DNA of 32,888 nt from CAIVAT01 sp037137455 (lineage in GTDB: Bacteria > Bacteroidota > Bacteroidia > Bacteroidales > FEN-979): NCBI GenBank assembly GCA_037137455.1, contig JBAXKG010000030.1, forward strand, positions 1-32,888, written 5' to 3'. This document shows positions 17,573 through 25,876 of this stretch, piece after piece; positions within the stretch are counted from its first letter, which is position 1; the number at the start of each line of letters is the position of its first letter. Below the pieces are notes generated by a model. The model saw only the letters and a list, made by a program, of their open reading frames with translations, was not told where the DNA came from and searched no databases. The translations under genes and the position numbers were made by a program.

Positions 17573-18883
17573 TCAGTTGGCATCTTTAACGCATCGTACC
17601 GAAAATCCGTGGCTTTTAAGAGTACTGAGCCGGTAAATCCCGTTATCACCGGAACCCAGGCTTCGGTACCAGCCTGAGGTGTCGGACAGGGAAGATGTCC
17701 AGAAAAGAGCATAGTAGTTGAGGTAGATAAAACTTCCATGCGTATTGCGGTAACCTCCAGGCAAAGCAGTAAATCCACTTGAGTTACTGCCATTGCCATC
17801 GCCTGTCCAGCCAAGTGAGGATTTCAGCTTTTCCCCGACATTTCCTGAACTCCTCAAATAGATCGTATCCGCTTCTGCCTGGCTCATTCCGAGAGTCTTT
17901 TCCAGCATCTTCCATTCACCATCATCCGGCAAATGCCAACCGGTGGGACAAACTGCCTGGGACTTTCCCGATACCGGTTTTTGCAACCCTTCTGCATCCA
18001 TGGCAGCCGGCCAGTTATAAAGAACCCCATATAGTTTATAATTATTCGTGTTTTTTGCATCAGCAACAGAACTGCCGTTATAATCGTAAACATAATAATG
18101 TTTCAGAGAATCAGAACCTTTCGAGGAATCGCTTATTGCAGGCAGCCAGGCCAGATTTTCGGCCATCCAGGTTTGGGCGCCAATTTTGACGATAGCATAA
18201 TTCTTCCCGCCAGGATCCTGGCAAAGAGCAAAAGGCACCTCGTAGTTAGCCGAGGCAGTCGGGGAATCGGTAATTATAGTCGTATGAATGCCGCCTCTGC
18301 AACGATAAAGGAGGATATCGCCAGATTTATATCCAAGAGTATAGATGGTTGTCTCTTTTAAGGAAGGAAACAGTAAGCCCTGGATGGTTCCGTTATACCG
18401 GATCCGGTCGCCAGCTCCTGTTGTTTCTGTGCAGATAACTTTAAATCCCTTAGTCCCCTGGTCGGTGGTCAGGCTGATCATATAAACGCCCACCCTGGAT
18501 AGGGAAATGGCAAAAGAATGTGAGCCGGGCTGAAGTACAATTTGCGTTTGAGTTAACATCTGGCCAACAAGATTATGTACTTTCAGAAAAATCGTCTGTG
18601 GTTCCGGAATGTTCAAAACAAAGGTTGTTTTGCCGGCAAAGGGGTTAGGGTAAACGATTCCCTGCAAGCTTTCACCTTCCCGGGTTATGATTCCCGTATT
18701 CAGGGCAAGGATCAGGGTTTCCTGGCCGGGCAATGTGACGCACTCGTTGGTTCGGAGATTCGTGGCTATTACACTGTCGACTTTATTCGCTGCACCGGAA
18801 GCAGTAAATGTCATGTTGAAATTCTGTCCTAAAAGGGCCATGGAGCTCAACAACAATAGGCAAAAAGAGGCTGATTTTAACAT
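17573..18883 (-). CDS. secreted FISUMP-domain protein with internal T9SS-type sorting-like module
   Basis: A 436-residue exported protein. Signal peptide at residues 1-19 (ends ALLGQ). Residues about 75-150 read like a Por/T9SS type A sorting domain (IVYPNPFAGKTTFVL, LKVHNLVGQML, GVYMISLTTDQGTKGFKV), which normally sits at the extreme C-terminus. The C-terminal half, from about 223, is the FISUMP domain (Fibrobacter succinogenes major paralogous domain): CQDPGGKNYAIVKIGAQTWM, YGVLYNWPAA, CPTGWHLPDDGEWKML, GFTALPGGYRN, FWTSS and GFSVRCVKD. Function of FISUMP proteins is not established; they are large secreted paralogous families. The gene lies 64 bp from the hydrolase gene on the same strand and 166 bp before the macroglobulin gene; cotranscription is uncertain. 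Confidence 0.9.
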   Translation of the reverse strand: MLKSASFCLLLLSSMALLGQNFNMTFTASGAANKVDSVIATNLRTNECVTLPGQETLILALNTGIITREGESLQGIVYPNPFAGKTTFVLNIPEPQTIFLKVHNLVGQMLTQTQIVLQPGSHSFAISLSRVGVYMISLTTDQGTKGFKVICTETTGAGDRIRYNGTIQGLLFPSLKETTIYTLGYKSGDILLYRCRGGIHTTIITDSPTASANYEVPFALCQDPGGKNYAIVKIGAQTWMAENLAWLPAISDSSKGSDSLKHYYVYDYNGSSVADAKNTNNYKLYGVLYNWPAAMDAEGLQKPVSGKSQAVCPTGWHLPDDGEWKMLEKTLGMSQAEADTIYLRSSGNVGEKLKSSLGWTGDGNGSNSSGFTALPGGYRNTHGSFIYLNYYALFWTSSLSDTSGWYRSLGSGDNGIYRLSTLKSHGFSVRCVKDAN

Positions 18884-18947
18884 TTATCAGGGGATTTGAA
18901 CAATCATTTTGGAAACAACATTACAAAACTGTATTACAAAAACGGGA

Positions 18948-20393
18948 TCAATATCCATCTGCTCTGTAATTAAACTTGTTGGTATTTGGATCGTTGGGCA
19001 AAATCTGTTGGGCAAGGTCAACTTGTGCAGTAGGATCAGGAACCGGATAGTCTTTAATAATGGGATTATTATACTTCCAGTATAAAGGAGGGTTCACGGG
19101 GAGCACATCGCTCACCGGGTAAAAAGCAAAATCTGACACAACGGCTCTCTGCTGGAGAATCTTATCGGCCGAGACAGTCAGAACCATCAGATCTGCAGCA
19201 AAAGTTACGTCACCAACCGGATAATGATTGCGAACACTTTGCATGGCAGAAGCAATAGTATCGTCGGCTGCCTGGAAATGGGTGGCCACGGCCAATCTCG
19301 GTGGCGGTGTCATCTGGCTTAACAAAAAACCAAATGCGCCTTGTGGTGTGTGGGAACTGTTCTGCACCTGCAGGGCATAATCCCACGCTTTCTGAAAGTT
19401 CGGATCATCGTCAGGAAGACCGGAATTCTTTTTTGCCCAAACATATGCCGGCATGACCATCTCATGGATCAGCACATCAACACCCCCGGCATGAGTAACC
19501 ATATCTTTATTTGGCTTGGTATCGCCACTGAAAATCATCGATAACCCGTTCCATTCCAACTTGTAACTCATCGATCCTCTCCGTGTATGTATCGCGGGGA
19601 AATGAGTTATTTTAACCTTGGTTGACGGGTTATTGTAGCAAATATTATCATCAGCAGGGTTTCCTGATAATGACCAATCGAGTTCAATGGGATAAATAGT
19701 ATAACCATCATCAAAAGTGTCATCTCCAACCTGTACAAGAGGATCTTTCAATCCCCATTGATCCTGGACTACCTCTGGAGGTGGGTTCCCTGTATAGGCT
19801 GTTGAACCAAAGCTGAAACTTTCTGTGTGCCACCGCATCAGATTCCTTAAGTTCTGGCAGAATGCCCTGGTCCCGTCTTCATAAGGTCCCCGGGTCTTTA
19901 TCCCGTCAGGATCGGTATAAGTCCACCCCGAATTTTTAGGACCCCACAGGTAAAGCGGAGATTTGCGATCTTCAGCAGGTCCGAAAGAGTATATATGAAT
20001 GAGGTCGCTGGTATGGTCACCATGCAGATGAGTAAAAAAGATCTTGTTCATTTTACTCATCGGGATGCCCATGGCATTGTACTTGGCAATTACACCCGTT
20101 CCGCAGTCAAAAACAAATTGGTCACCGCTGCCAACCTCAACATAAACACTGTTGCATTCTTGCGACAACCTTGGGATACACGAAGTCCCAAAAAAGGTGA
20201 TCCGCATCTCGTTTGGATTCAGTGGCTGTGGAGGCGTAAAGATGGGCAAGGCGTCATACAGGGAATTTTTTTGTGAAGGATCATTTGTTTTGACATCCGG
20301 TGGGCTTCCAAGGCTGCTCAGCGGTCCTCCCAGGGCAAGTCCTCCAATGGAGGCGCCTGAAAGTTTTAACATTTGTCGGCGGGTTAGTTTCAT
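18948..20393 (-). CDS. Tat-exported metallo-beta-lactamase-fold hydrolase
   Basis: A 481-residue protein beginning with a twin-arginine signal (TRRQMLKLSGASIGGLALGG), so it is folded, probably with its metals, before export. The MBL fold metal site is seen as H-L-H-G-D-H (FFTHLHGDHTSDLIH), a later FSGDTKPNKDM Asp and ATHFQ His, with TSCIPRLSQECNSVYVEVG near the N-terminus as in the RNase Z/arylsulfatase-like branch. It is longer than most relatives because of inserts between the metal motifs. A strong Shine-Dalgarno (AAGGAGGAA) lies about 9 bases before the ATG. Substrate unknown; a secreted ester, sulfate-ester or phosphodiester hydrolase is plausible but not shown. Confidence 0.88.
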   Translation of the reverse strand: MKLTRRQMLKLSGASIGGLALGGPLSSLGSPPDVKTNDPSQKNSLYDALPIFTPPQPLNPNEMRITFFGTSCIPRLSQECNSVYVEVGSGDQFVFDCGTGVIAKYNAMGIPMSKMNKIFFTHLHGDHTSDLIHIYSFGPAEDRKSPLYLWGPKNSGWTYTDPDGIKTRGPYEDGTRAFCQNLRNLMRWHTESFSFGSTAYTGNPPPEVVQDQWGLKDPLVQVGDDTFDDGYTIYPIELDWSLSGNPADDNICYNNPSTKVKITHFPAIHTRRGSMSYKLEWNGLSMIFSGDTKPNKDMVTHAGGVDVLIHEMVMPAYVWAKKNSGLPDDDPNFQKAWDYALQVQNSSHTPQGAFGFLLSQMTPPPRLAVATHFQAADDTIASAMQSVRNHYPVGDVTFAADLMVLTVSADKILQQRAVVSDFAFYPVSDVLPVNPPLYWKYNNPIIKDYPVPDPTAQVDLAQQILPNDPNTNKFNYRADGY

Positions 20394-20741
20394 CTTAATA
20401 CCTTCCTCCTTTTGAAATTTTGAATAGTATTAAATATTTATCATGTCAGTTTATTGTAATAAAAATATAAAAATACATAAATTGATTTAACCATATTTAA
20501 TTTTTACAATTTTAATAAATTTTGTGCTTTTCTATCCTGAAATAAAAACACTCCGGTTGTACATTTTAATGAGCGATATTGGTTCTCTTCCTTCTTCTTT
20601 TGTAGCGAAGAAAATTGAAGAACCTCGCGGGAAATGCGCTCGCGGGGATTCAAAGAGGAATTGCTCCATTGTCATTAATTATTTGTGACAACATATCAAT
20701 ATAATCAATAATGTAGTAAATTTATCAAAAACAAATCTCAA
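20394..20741. other. divergent intergenic region with GC-rich repeat island
   Basis: This 348-bp stretch separates two divergently transcribed genes and must hold both promoters. It is strongly AT-rich except for 20625-20650, where CTCGCGGG occurs twice within about 22 bases. The preceding 14-mer ATTGAAGAACCTCG (20614-20627) recurs at 32605-32618. No convincing -33/-7 pair was found, and there is no open frame. Confidence 0.45.
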
Positions 20742-21644
20742 ATGAAAATAGGTTTTATCGGTCTCGGAAAAATGGGCTTTAATATGGTCCAGCGGTTATT
20801 GAATGATCATCACGAAATTGTTGCATGGAACAGGTCGCCTGCCATTGTTGAGGAAATTTCTAAAAAGGGCGCCATTGGAGTTACATCTGTTAAAGAACTT
20901 ACCGAACAGCTCTCAGGCCGGAAAGTTGTTTGGCTGATGGTGCCATCCGGTAAACCTGTCGATGAAAATCTCGATCTGCTTCTGACTCTTTTAATAAAAG
21001 ATGATATTATTATCGATGGGGGAAACTCTTTCTGGAGAGATACTCAATCGCGGGCCGAAAGAGCAGCATTGAAGGGTATCCATTACCTCGATTGCGGCAC
21101 CAGTGGCGGTGTGTGGGGTTTAAAAAATGGTTATTGCCTGATGTATGGAGGGAACAAAGATGCTGCGGATTATGCTGAACCTTTGTTCAAATCCCTGGCC
21201 CCTGAGCATGGATACGTTTATTGCGGCCCTTCGGGTACCGGGCACATGGTGAAGATGGTCCACAACGGGATTGAATATGGTATGATGCAGGCATATGCCG
21301 AAGGTTTCGAGATTCTTGAAAAAGCGCCTTACGACCTGAATTTGACCAAAATTGCCGATGTATGGCAATACGGAAGCGTTGTTCGTTCATGGCTGCTTGA
21401 GTTAGCCGTTGCTGCCTTGAAAGAAGATCCCAAATTGGAACACCTCAAGGATTATGTCCAGGATAGCGGTGAAGGCCGGTGGACGGTACAGACTGCAATT
21501 GATTTTGATGTGCCTGCACATGTCATCACTGCATCGCTCTTCACCCGGTTCCAGTCGCGTCAGGATGAATCCTTTGCCATGAAGATGCTGGCGGCGCTAA
21601 GGAACCAGTTCGGGGGACACGCCGTTAAAACAAGTGACAAATGA
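20742..21644 (+). CDS. gnd: 6-phosphogluconate dehydrogenase, decarboxylating (short form)
   Basis: A 300-residue enzyme that converts 6-phosphogluconate to ribulose 5-phosphate and CO2, of the short class (about 300 aa, versus about 470 for the E. coli type). Rossmann motif GLGKMGFNM at residues 7-15, then WNRSP after beta-2, a position that in this fold tends to contact the NADP 2'-phosphate; cofactor preference stays open. The substrate and catalytic segments are present: DGGNSFWRDT, CGTSGGVWGLKNGY and GHMVKMVHNGIEYGMMQAYA with the Lys and His-Asn of the active site. It is first in a three-gene operon with zwf and pgl, ending 10 bp before the zwf ATG. Confidence 0.95.
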   Translation: MKIGFIGLGKMGFNMVQRLLNDHHEIVAWNRSPAIVEEISKKGAIGVTSVKELTEQLSGRKVVWLMVPSGKPVDENLDLLLTLLIKDDIIIDGGNSFWRDTQSRAERAALKGIHYLDCGTSGGVWGLKNGYCLMYGGNKDAADYAEPLFKSLAPEHGYVYCGPSGTGHMVKMVHNGIEYGMMQAYAEGFEILEKAPYDLNLTKIADVWQYGSVVRSWLLELAVAALKEDPKLEHLKDYVQDSGEGRWTVQTAIDFDVPAHVITASLFTRFQSRQDESFAMKMLAALRNQFGGHAVKTSDK

Positions 21645-21654
21645 AATACGAAAA

Positions 21655-23175
21655 ATGACAAATAACGATGGTCTTATTTATGTGATTTTTGGGGCTTCGG
21701 GCGACCTGACAAAAAGGAAGCTGGTTCCGGCTTTGTACTCGCTATTTATTCAGAAGCTTTTACCCGAAAAGTTCGCCCTCCTGGGTGCATCTCGTTCCGC
21801 GATTACAAATGAAGCCTTCAGGGAAAGGATGAAATCAGCCATCATTGAATTTAAGGAAATTGATGATGCTTCGGGGGTTGATGAATTTATTCATAAACTG
21901 TATTACACCACAGTTCAATTCGATGAAATTTCTTCATATAATTTACTTAAACAGAACCTTGATCATCTGCGCCAAATATTACAGATTGGAGGAAACACCG
22001 TTTTTTACCTCTCCACGCCTCCAGACTTGTATGGCCTTATACCGCAACATCTTGCATCGGTTAACCTGCATCAGCAGGAGGATGGCTGGAAGCGATTGAT
22101 CATCGAAAAGCCATTTGGCTATGATTATTCCTCTGCGTTATTATTGAAAGATCAGCTTTTGAAGGACTGGGCTGAGGAGCAATTATTCAGAATCGATCAT
22201 TACTTAGGTAAAGAAACAGTGCAAAACCTCCTGGTGACGAGGTTTTCAAACGGTATGTTTGAGCCGCTGTGGAACAGGAATTATATTCATCATGTTGAAA
22301 TTACCTCGGCAGAGAGCCTGGGGGTTGAAAAGCGTGGCGGGTATTACGATAGTTCAGGGGCATTACGCGATATGGTGCAGAATCACCTGTTACAGGTTAC
22401 AGCGCTTACGGCAATGGAACCGCCATCCTCGCTTGACCCAGATGCCTTAAGAAACGAGATCTTAAAAGTATTGCAGTCGTTAAGGCCAATTCGCGAAGAA
22501 GATGTTCCCAATGTTGCGATTCGCGGGCAATATCTGGCTTCAACTATTAAAGGCAAGATCATACAAGGCTACCGGGATGAGGTTGGCGTACCCGCTGATT
22601 CTCATACAGAGACTTTTGCCGCGCTGAAGTTTTATATCGACAATTGGCGCTGGGGAGGTGTGCCGTTTTATATTCGAACCGGAAAAAAGCTGCCTACCCG
22701 CGTTACCGAGGTGGTGATTCACTTCAAGCCAACACCGCATTTCCTGTTTTCGGATTCAGGGAATCGTCAATCGGGAAATCAGTTGGTTATAAGAATTCAG
22801 CCGGATGAAGGAATATTGCTGAAATTCGGGATGAAAACTCCGGGAGCCGGTTTTGAAGTCCAGAATGTTAACATGGATTTTCATTACAGGGATCTTTCAA
22901 ATCAAAGAATTCCGTCGGCATACGAGAGACTTATTTATGATTCAATAAAAGGTGATGCCACCTTGTTTGCGAGAACAGAAGAGGTGCTTGAGGCTTGGAA
23001 ATTCCTCACCCCGGTATTGGAAGCCTGGAAAAACGATCATAAAGTGCCGCTTTATGGTTATCCGGCAGGAACCTGGGGCCCTCGTGAGGCTGACGACCTG
23101 ATTGAGGATAAGAATATAACATGGCGTTATCCCTGTAAAAATCTTTCCAACGATGGTATTTATTGCGAATTATAA
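21655..23175 (+). CDS. zwf: glucose-6-phosphate 1-dehydrogenase
   Basis: A 506-residue enzyme catalysing the first step of the oxidative pentose phosphate route, making NADPH and 6-phosphogluconolactone. Cofactor loop IFGASGDLTKRKL near the N-terminus, EKPFGYD, and the active-site signature RIDHYLGKE (catalytic His region) are intact, as is the C-terminal domain (PFYIRTGKKLPTR). I prefer the ATG at 21655, which follows the gnd stop by 10 bp and begins MTNNDGLIYVIFG; a GTG at 21634 would add seven residues and overlap gnd. Its stop is two bases from the pgl start, so all three are one transcript. Confidence 0.96.
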   Translation: MTNNDGLIYVIFGASGDLTKRKLVPALYSLFIQKLLPEKFALLGASRSAITNEAFRERMKSAIIEFKEIDDASGVDEFIHKLYYTTVQFDEISSYNLLKQNLDHLRQILQIGGNTVFYLSTPPDLYGLIPQHLASVNLHQQEDGWKRLIIEKPFGYDYSSALLLKDQLLKDWAEEQLFRIDHYLGKETVQNLLVTRFSNGMFEPLWNRNYIHHVEITSAESLGVEKRGGYYDSSGALRDMVQNHLLQVTALTAMEPPSSLDPDALRNEILKVLQSLRPIREEDVPNVAIRGQYLASTIKGKIIQGYRDEVGVPADSHTETFAALKFYIDNWRWGGVPFYIRTGKKLPTRVTEVVIHFKPTPHFLFSDSGNRQSGNQLVIRIQPDEGILLKFGMKTPGAGFEVQNVNMDFHYRDLSNQRIPSAYERLIYDSIKGDATLFARTEEVLEAWKFLTPVLEAWKNDHKVPLYGYPAGTWGPREADDLIEDKNITWRYPCKNLSNDGIYCEL

Positions 23176-23177
23176 AA

Positions 23178-23921
23178 ATGGGAAATTCGATAAAAATTTT
23201 CGATACGGTTGATGAACTGGCACGATATTTCGCTTCGCTTCTCGCATCACGCATCAATGAAACACCCGACTGCCAAAGCTTTTCATGGTTACTATCGGGC
23301 GGTAATACACCGAAATTGATATTCAGGTACATTGGTTCAAACCTCAGGGATACGATAAACTGGAATAAAGTAAAGATTTTCTGGAGTGACGAACGTTGTG
23401 TTGGCCCGGAAGATGAAGAAAGCAACTTCAAAATGGCAAAGTATAACTTGTTTGATTTTGTCCCGATTCCTTCATCAAACATATTCAGGGTTCAGGGTGA
23501 AGCCGAACCCTCAATTGAGGCAGCCAGATACGGTGAGCTCTTTGTAAGGCATGTTAATATGGTTCATGGCATTCCTCATGCTGACCTTTTATTGCTCGGA
23601 ATTGGCGAAGATGGCCATACTGCCTCCATTTTTCCTGATAACATTGATCTTTTCAATAGCGATAAATTATTTGAACCAGCTGAACATCCTGATACGAAAC
23701 AAAAAAGGATCACAGCAACCGGAAAGATCATCAATCATGCGAAACTTATTGTAATACTTGCAACGGGCGAATCAAAAGCGTCAATGGTGAATCAGGTCAT
23801 CAATCATTTAGCCGGTTGGGAACAACTGCCTGTGTCCCGTGTCCGTCCTCCAAAAGGGAATATTATCTGGCTGCTCGATAAACAAGCCGCGTACAAAATA
23901 AAGTCTGATATAAAAAATTAA
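23178..23921 (+). CDS. pgl: 6-phosphogluconolactonase (NagB-fold)
   Basis: A 247-residue lactonase that hydrolyses 6-phosphogluconolactone to 6-phosphogluconate, the step between the two dehydrogenases encoded just upstream. The DevB/Pgl signatures are present: LSGGNTPK, FWSDERCVGPEDEESNF and LLLGIGEDGHTASIFP. The ATG at 23178 lies two bases after the zwf stop; the frame is open to 23163, but that would overlap zwf and adds nothing. Length is normal. The order gnd-zwf-pgl completes the NADPH-producing oxidative branch in one operon. It converges on the minus-strand protease gene; no clear terminator hairpin was found between them. Confidence 0.95.
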   Translation: MGNSIKIFDTVDELARYFASLLASRINETPDCQSFSWLLSGGNTPKLIFRYIGSNLRDTINWNKVKIFWSDERCVGPEDEESNFKMAKYNLFDFVPIPSSNIFRVQGEAEPSIEAARYGELFVRHVNMVHGIPHADLLLLGIGEDGHTASIFPDNIDLFNSDKLFEPAEHPDTKQKRITATGKIINHAKLIVILATGESKASMVNQVINHLAGWEQLPVSRVRPPKGNIIWLLDKQAAYKIKSDIKN

Positions 23922-23983
23922 AAGCTCCTTCAGGGGGAATAATAAGTTCGAAGCATCAGGTTTAACCTCGCCAACAGGATAAA

Positions 23984-24511
23984 TTACATTAGTCTTGCCC
24001 GGCAACTGAGGCAGAAATGTTCATCTTTTTGATCAATGTCTTCAACATAGGTACTTGATCTCATAACGCAGATCGGGGTATGGCAATGAATTAATCCAAA
24101 AGTATGGCCCAATTCATGGATTACCTCTTTTTTGAAACGATCAAGCAGAAACCGTTCATCCCCTATAATTCCGTAACGCTCGTTGCTGAACCGGTAAAGC
24201 GAGGCAATTCCGGTGCGACCGCCTAAAAAGGCTTGTCCGAAAATAAATGTAAGAATGGGAATAAAAAGATCTACGTTAAATAATCCAAGGGTTTTTAAAG
24301 AATCGGGAAAGGACAATGAATCTACCTGTTTTAACAAAGCATTACCGTTATATTGCCTCCGGGCAGAATCGTAAAATTCACTTAAATCAATATGGCCTTC
24401 TTTGATATTTACCTGACAGTCAAATTCATGCTTAACTGATTCGGCAGTCTTCTCAAGAAAATCCTTTTCGAAATATCCAAAAGAAACCAAGGTGATGTTT
24501 TGCAGATTCAT
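23984..24511 (-). CDS. archaemetzincin-type zinc metalloprotease
   Basis: A 175-residue protein of peptidase family M54. The full archaemetzincin signature is visible: H-E-L-G-H-T-F-G-L-I-H-C, four residues, C-V-M, 16 residues, then C-L-S-C. The HExxHxxGxxH part binds the catalytic zinc and the four cysteines hold a second zinc. No signal peptide is seen, so it is cytoplasmic. It starts 6 bp after the stop of the sigma-54 response-regulator gene and is the last gene of the kinase-regulator-protease operon. Archaemetzincins have no well-defined physiological role; position here suggests turnover of some part of the adjacent signalling or electron-transfer system, which is inference only. Confidence 0.9.
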   Translation of the reverse strand: MNLQNITLVSFGYFEKDFLEKTAESVKHEFDCQVNIKEGHIDLSEFYDSARRQYNGNALLKQVDSLSFPDSLKTLGLFNVDLFIPILTFIFGQAFLGGRTGIASLYRFSNERYGIIGDERFLLDRFKKEVIHELGHTFGLIHCHTPICVMRSSTYVEDIDQKDEHFCLSCRARLM

Positions 24512-24517
24512 TATGTA

Positions 24518-25864
24518 TTATTGTTGATCTGCGGGTTTTAAATCATATTTCTTGATTTTATGGTAAAGCGTCACCCTGTCTACCTTCAAAGCTTTTGCTG
24601 TACGGGAAATGTTCCAACTGTATTTATTAAGAATCTGCAGAATAAAGGTTTTTTCAAAATCATCAAGGCTTTCAGCGGAATTGGTCACAATGGTTTTTTC
24701 CAACGGGAGATCCTTCAGGCAGATTTTCTTGCCATTTCCGACAACAATGGCCCGTTCAATCATGTTCTCCAATTCACGGATGTTCCCGGGAAAGTTAAAC
24801 TCCTGCAAACGTTTCAGGGCAGCAGGTTCTATTGGAATAGACGGCTTATTCATCGAGGTACAGTACTTTGTGATAAAATAATCGACAAGTAAAGGAATAT
24901 CCTCAATGCGATCGCGCAATGGCGGAATGTGAATATTCACTACATTCAGCCTGTAAAACAGATCCTCCCTGAAAGTTCCCTTTTCAACCATGCCTTTCAA
25001 ATCGCGGTTTGTGGCGCATATAACCCTGAAATCGGAGGTAATTTCCTTATTGCCGCCTACCCTGATAAACGTTTTTGATTCCAGTACCCGTAGAAGTTCT
25101 ACTTGCATTTTAGAGGAAATTGTAGCAATTTCATCAAGGAAGATCGACCCGCTGTCGGCCATTTCAAACCGGCCTTTACGATTATACATGGCTCCCGTAA
25201 AGGCTCCCTTTTCGTGGCCAAATAGCTCACTTTCCAGCAAACTTTCAGTTAACGCCCCGCAATGAACACTGACAAAGGGAAAAAACTTACGCGGAGAATT
25301 GGAATGAATAGCCCTGGCAACAAGTTCTTTCCCGGTGCCACTTTCCCCGGTGATGATGACCGATGAATTGGTTTGTGCCACGCTCTCAACCTCCCTGAGC
25401 ACATCCTTCATAACTTCACTGTTTCCGATCAGGTCTTCCACATTCTCCAGGGAGACAACCTTTTTTTTCAAGGTCTCATTTTCATCGGCTAAAGAAATCT
25501 GTTTAGTGGCGTTTCTGATCAGATGTGTTAAATCATCGGGATCAAAAGGCTTTGTTACATAATCAAACGCACCGTCTTTCAATGCTTTAACAGCGGTATC
25601 AACGGTGGCAAACGCGGTCATTACGATGACAATTGAATCCTTTTTTAGGGATTTGATTCGCCGGAGCATTTCCAATCCATCCATCCCGGGCATTTTAATA
25701 TCGGCCAGGATAATGTCAAATTGGTCGGATTCAAGAATAGTAAGCGCTTTCTTTGCATTTTCAGCACATTCAACGCGATAGCCGTCTTCAATGAACCAGT
25801 TGTACAACGAATCTCTGACAGATTCCTCATCATCAACAATTAATATGGATATCTTTCTTGCCAT
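24518..25864 (-). CDS. NtrC-family sigma-54-dependent response regulator
   Basis: A 448-residue transcriptional activator. Receiver domain at residues 1-120 with acidic pocket DDEE (11-14) and phospho-acceptor Asp55 (ILADIKMPGMDG); sigma-54 AAA+ domain about 145-370 with Walker A GESGTGKE, the sigma-54-contacting GAFTGA loop, Walker B GSIFLDEI and arginine-finger region LFYRLNVVNIHIPPLRDR; C-terminal Fis-type HTH about 405-445 (ILNKYSWNISRTAKALKVDR). All parts needed to open sigma-54 promoters are present. It begins 12 bp after the haem-motif histidine kinase, its obvious partner. The nearest sigma-54 promoter, at 32353-32368, drives the NrfD/GcvH operon. Confidence 0.96.
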   Translation of the reverse strand: MARKISILIVDDEESVRDSLYNWFIEDGYRVECAENAKKALTILESDQFDIILADIKMPGMDGLEMLRRIKSLKKDSIVIVMTAFATVDTAVKALKDGAFDYVTKPFDPDDLTHLIRNATKQISLADENETLKKKVVSLENVEDLIGNSEVMKDVLREVESVAQTNSSVIITGESGTGKELVARAIHSNSPRKFFPFVSVHCGALTESLLESELFGHEKGAFTGAMYNRKGRFEMADSGSIFLDEIATISSKMQVELLRVLESKTFIRVGGNKEITSDFRVICATNRDLKGMVEKGTFREDLFYRLNVVNIHIPPLRDRIEDIPLLVDYFITKYCTSMNKPSIPIEPAALKRLQEFNFPGNIRELENMIERAIVVGNGKKICLKDLPLEKTIVTNSAESLDDFEKTFILQILNKYSWNISRTAKALKVDRVTLYHKIKKYDLKPADQQ

Positions 25865-25876
25865 TATCTATTCTCT

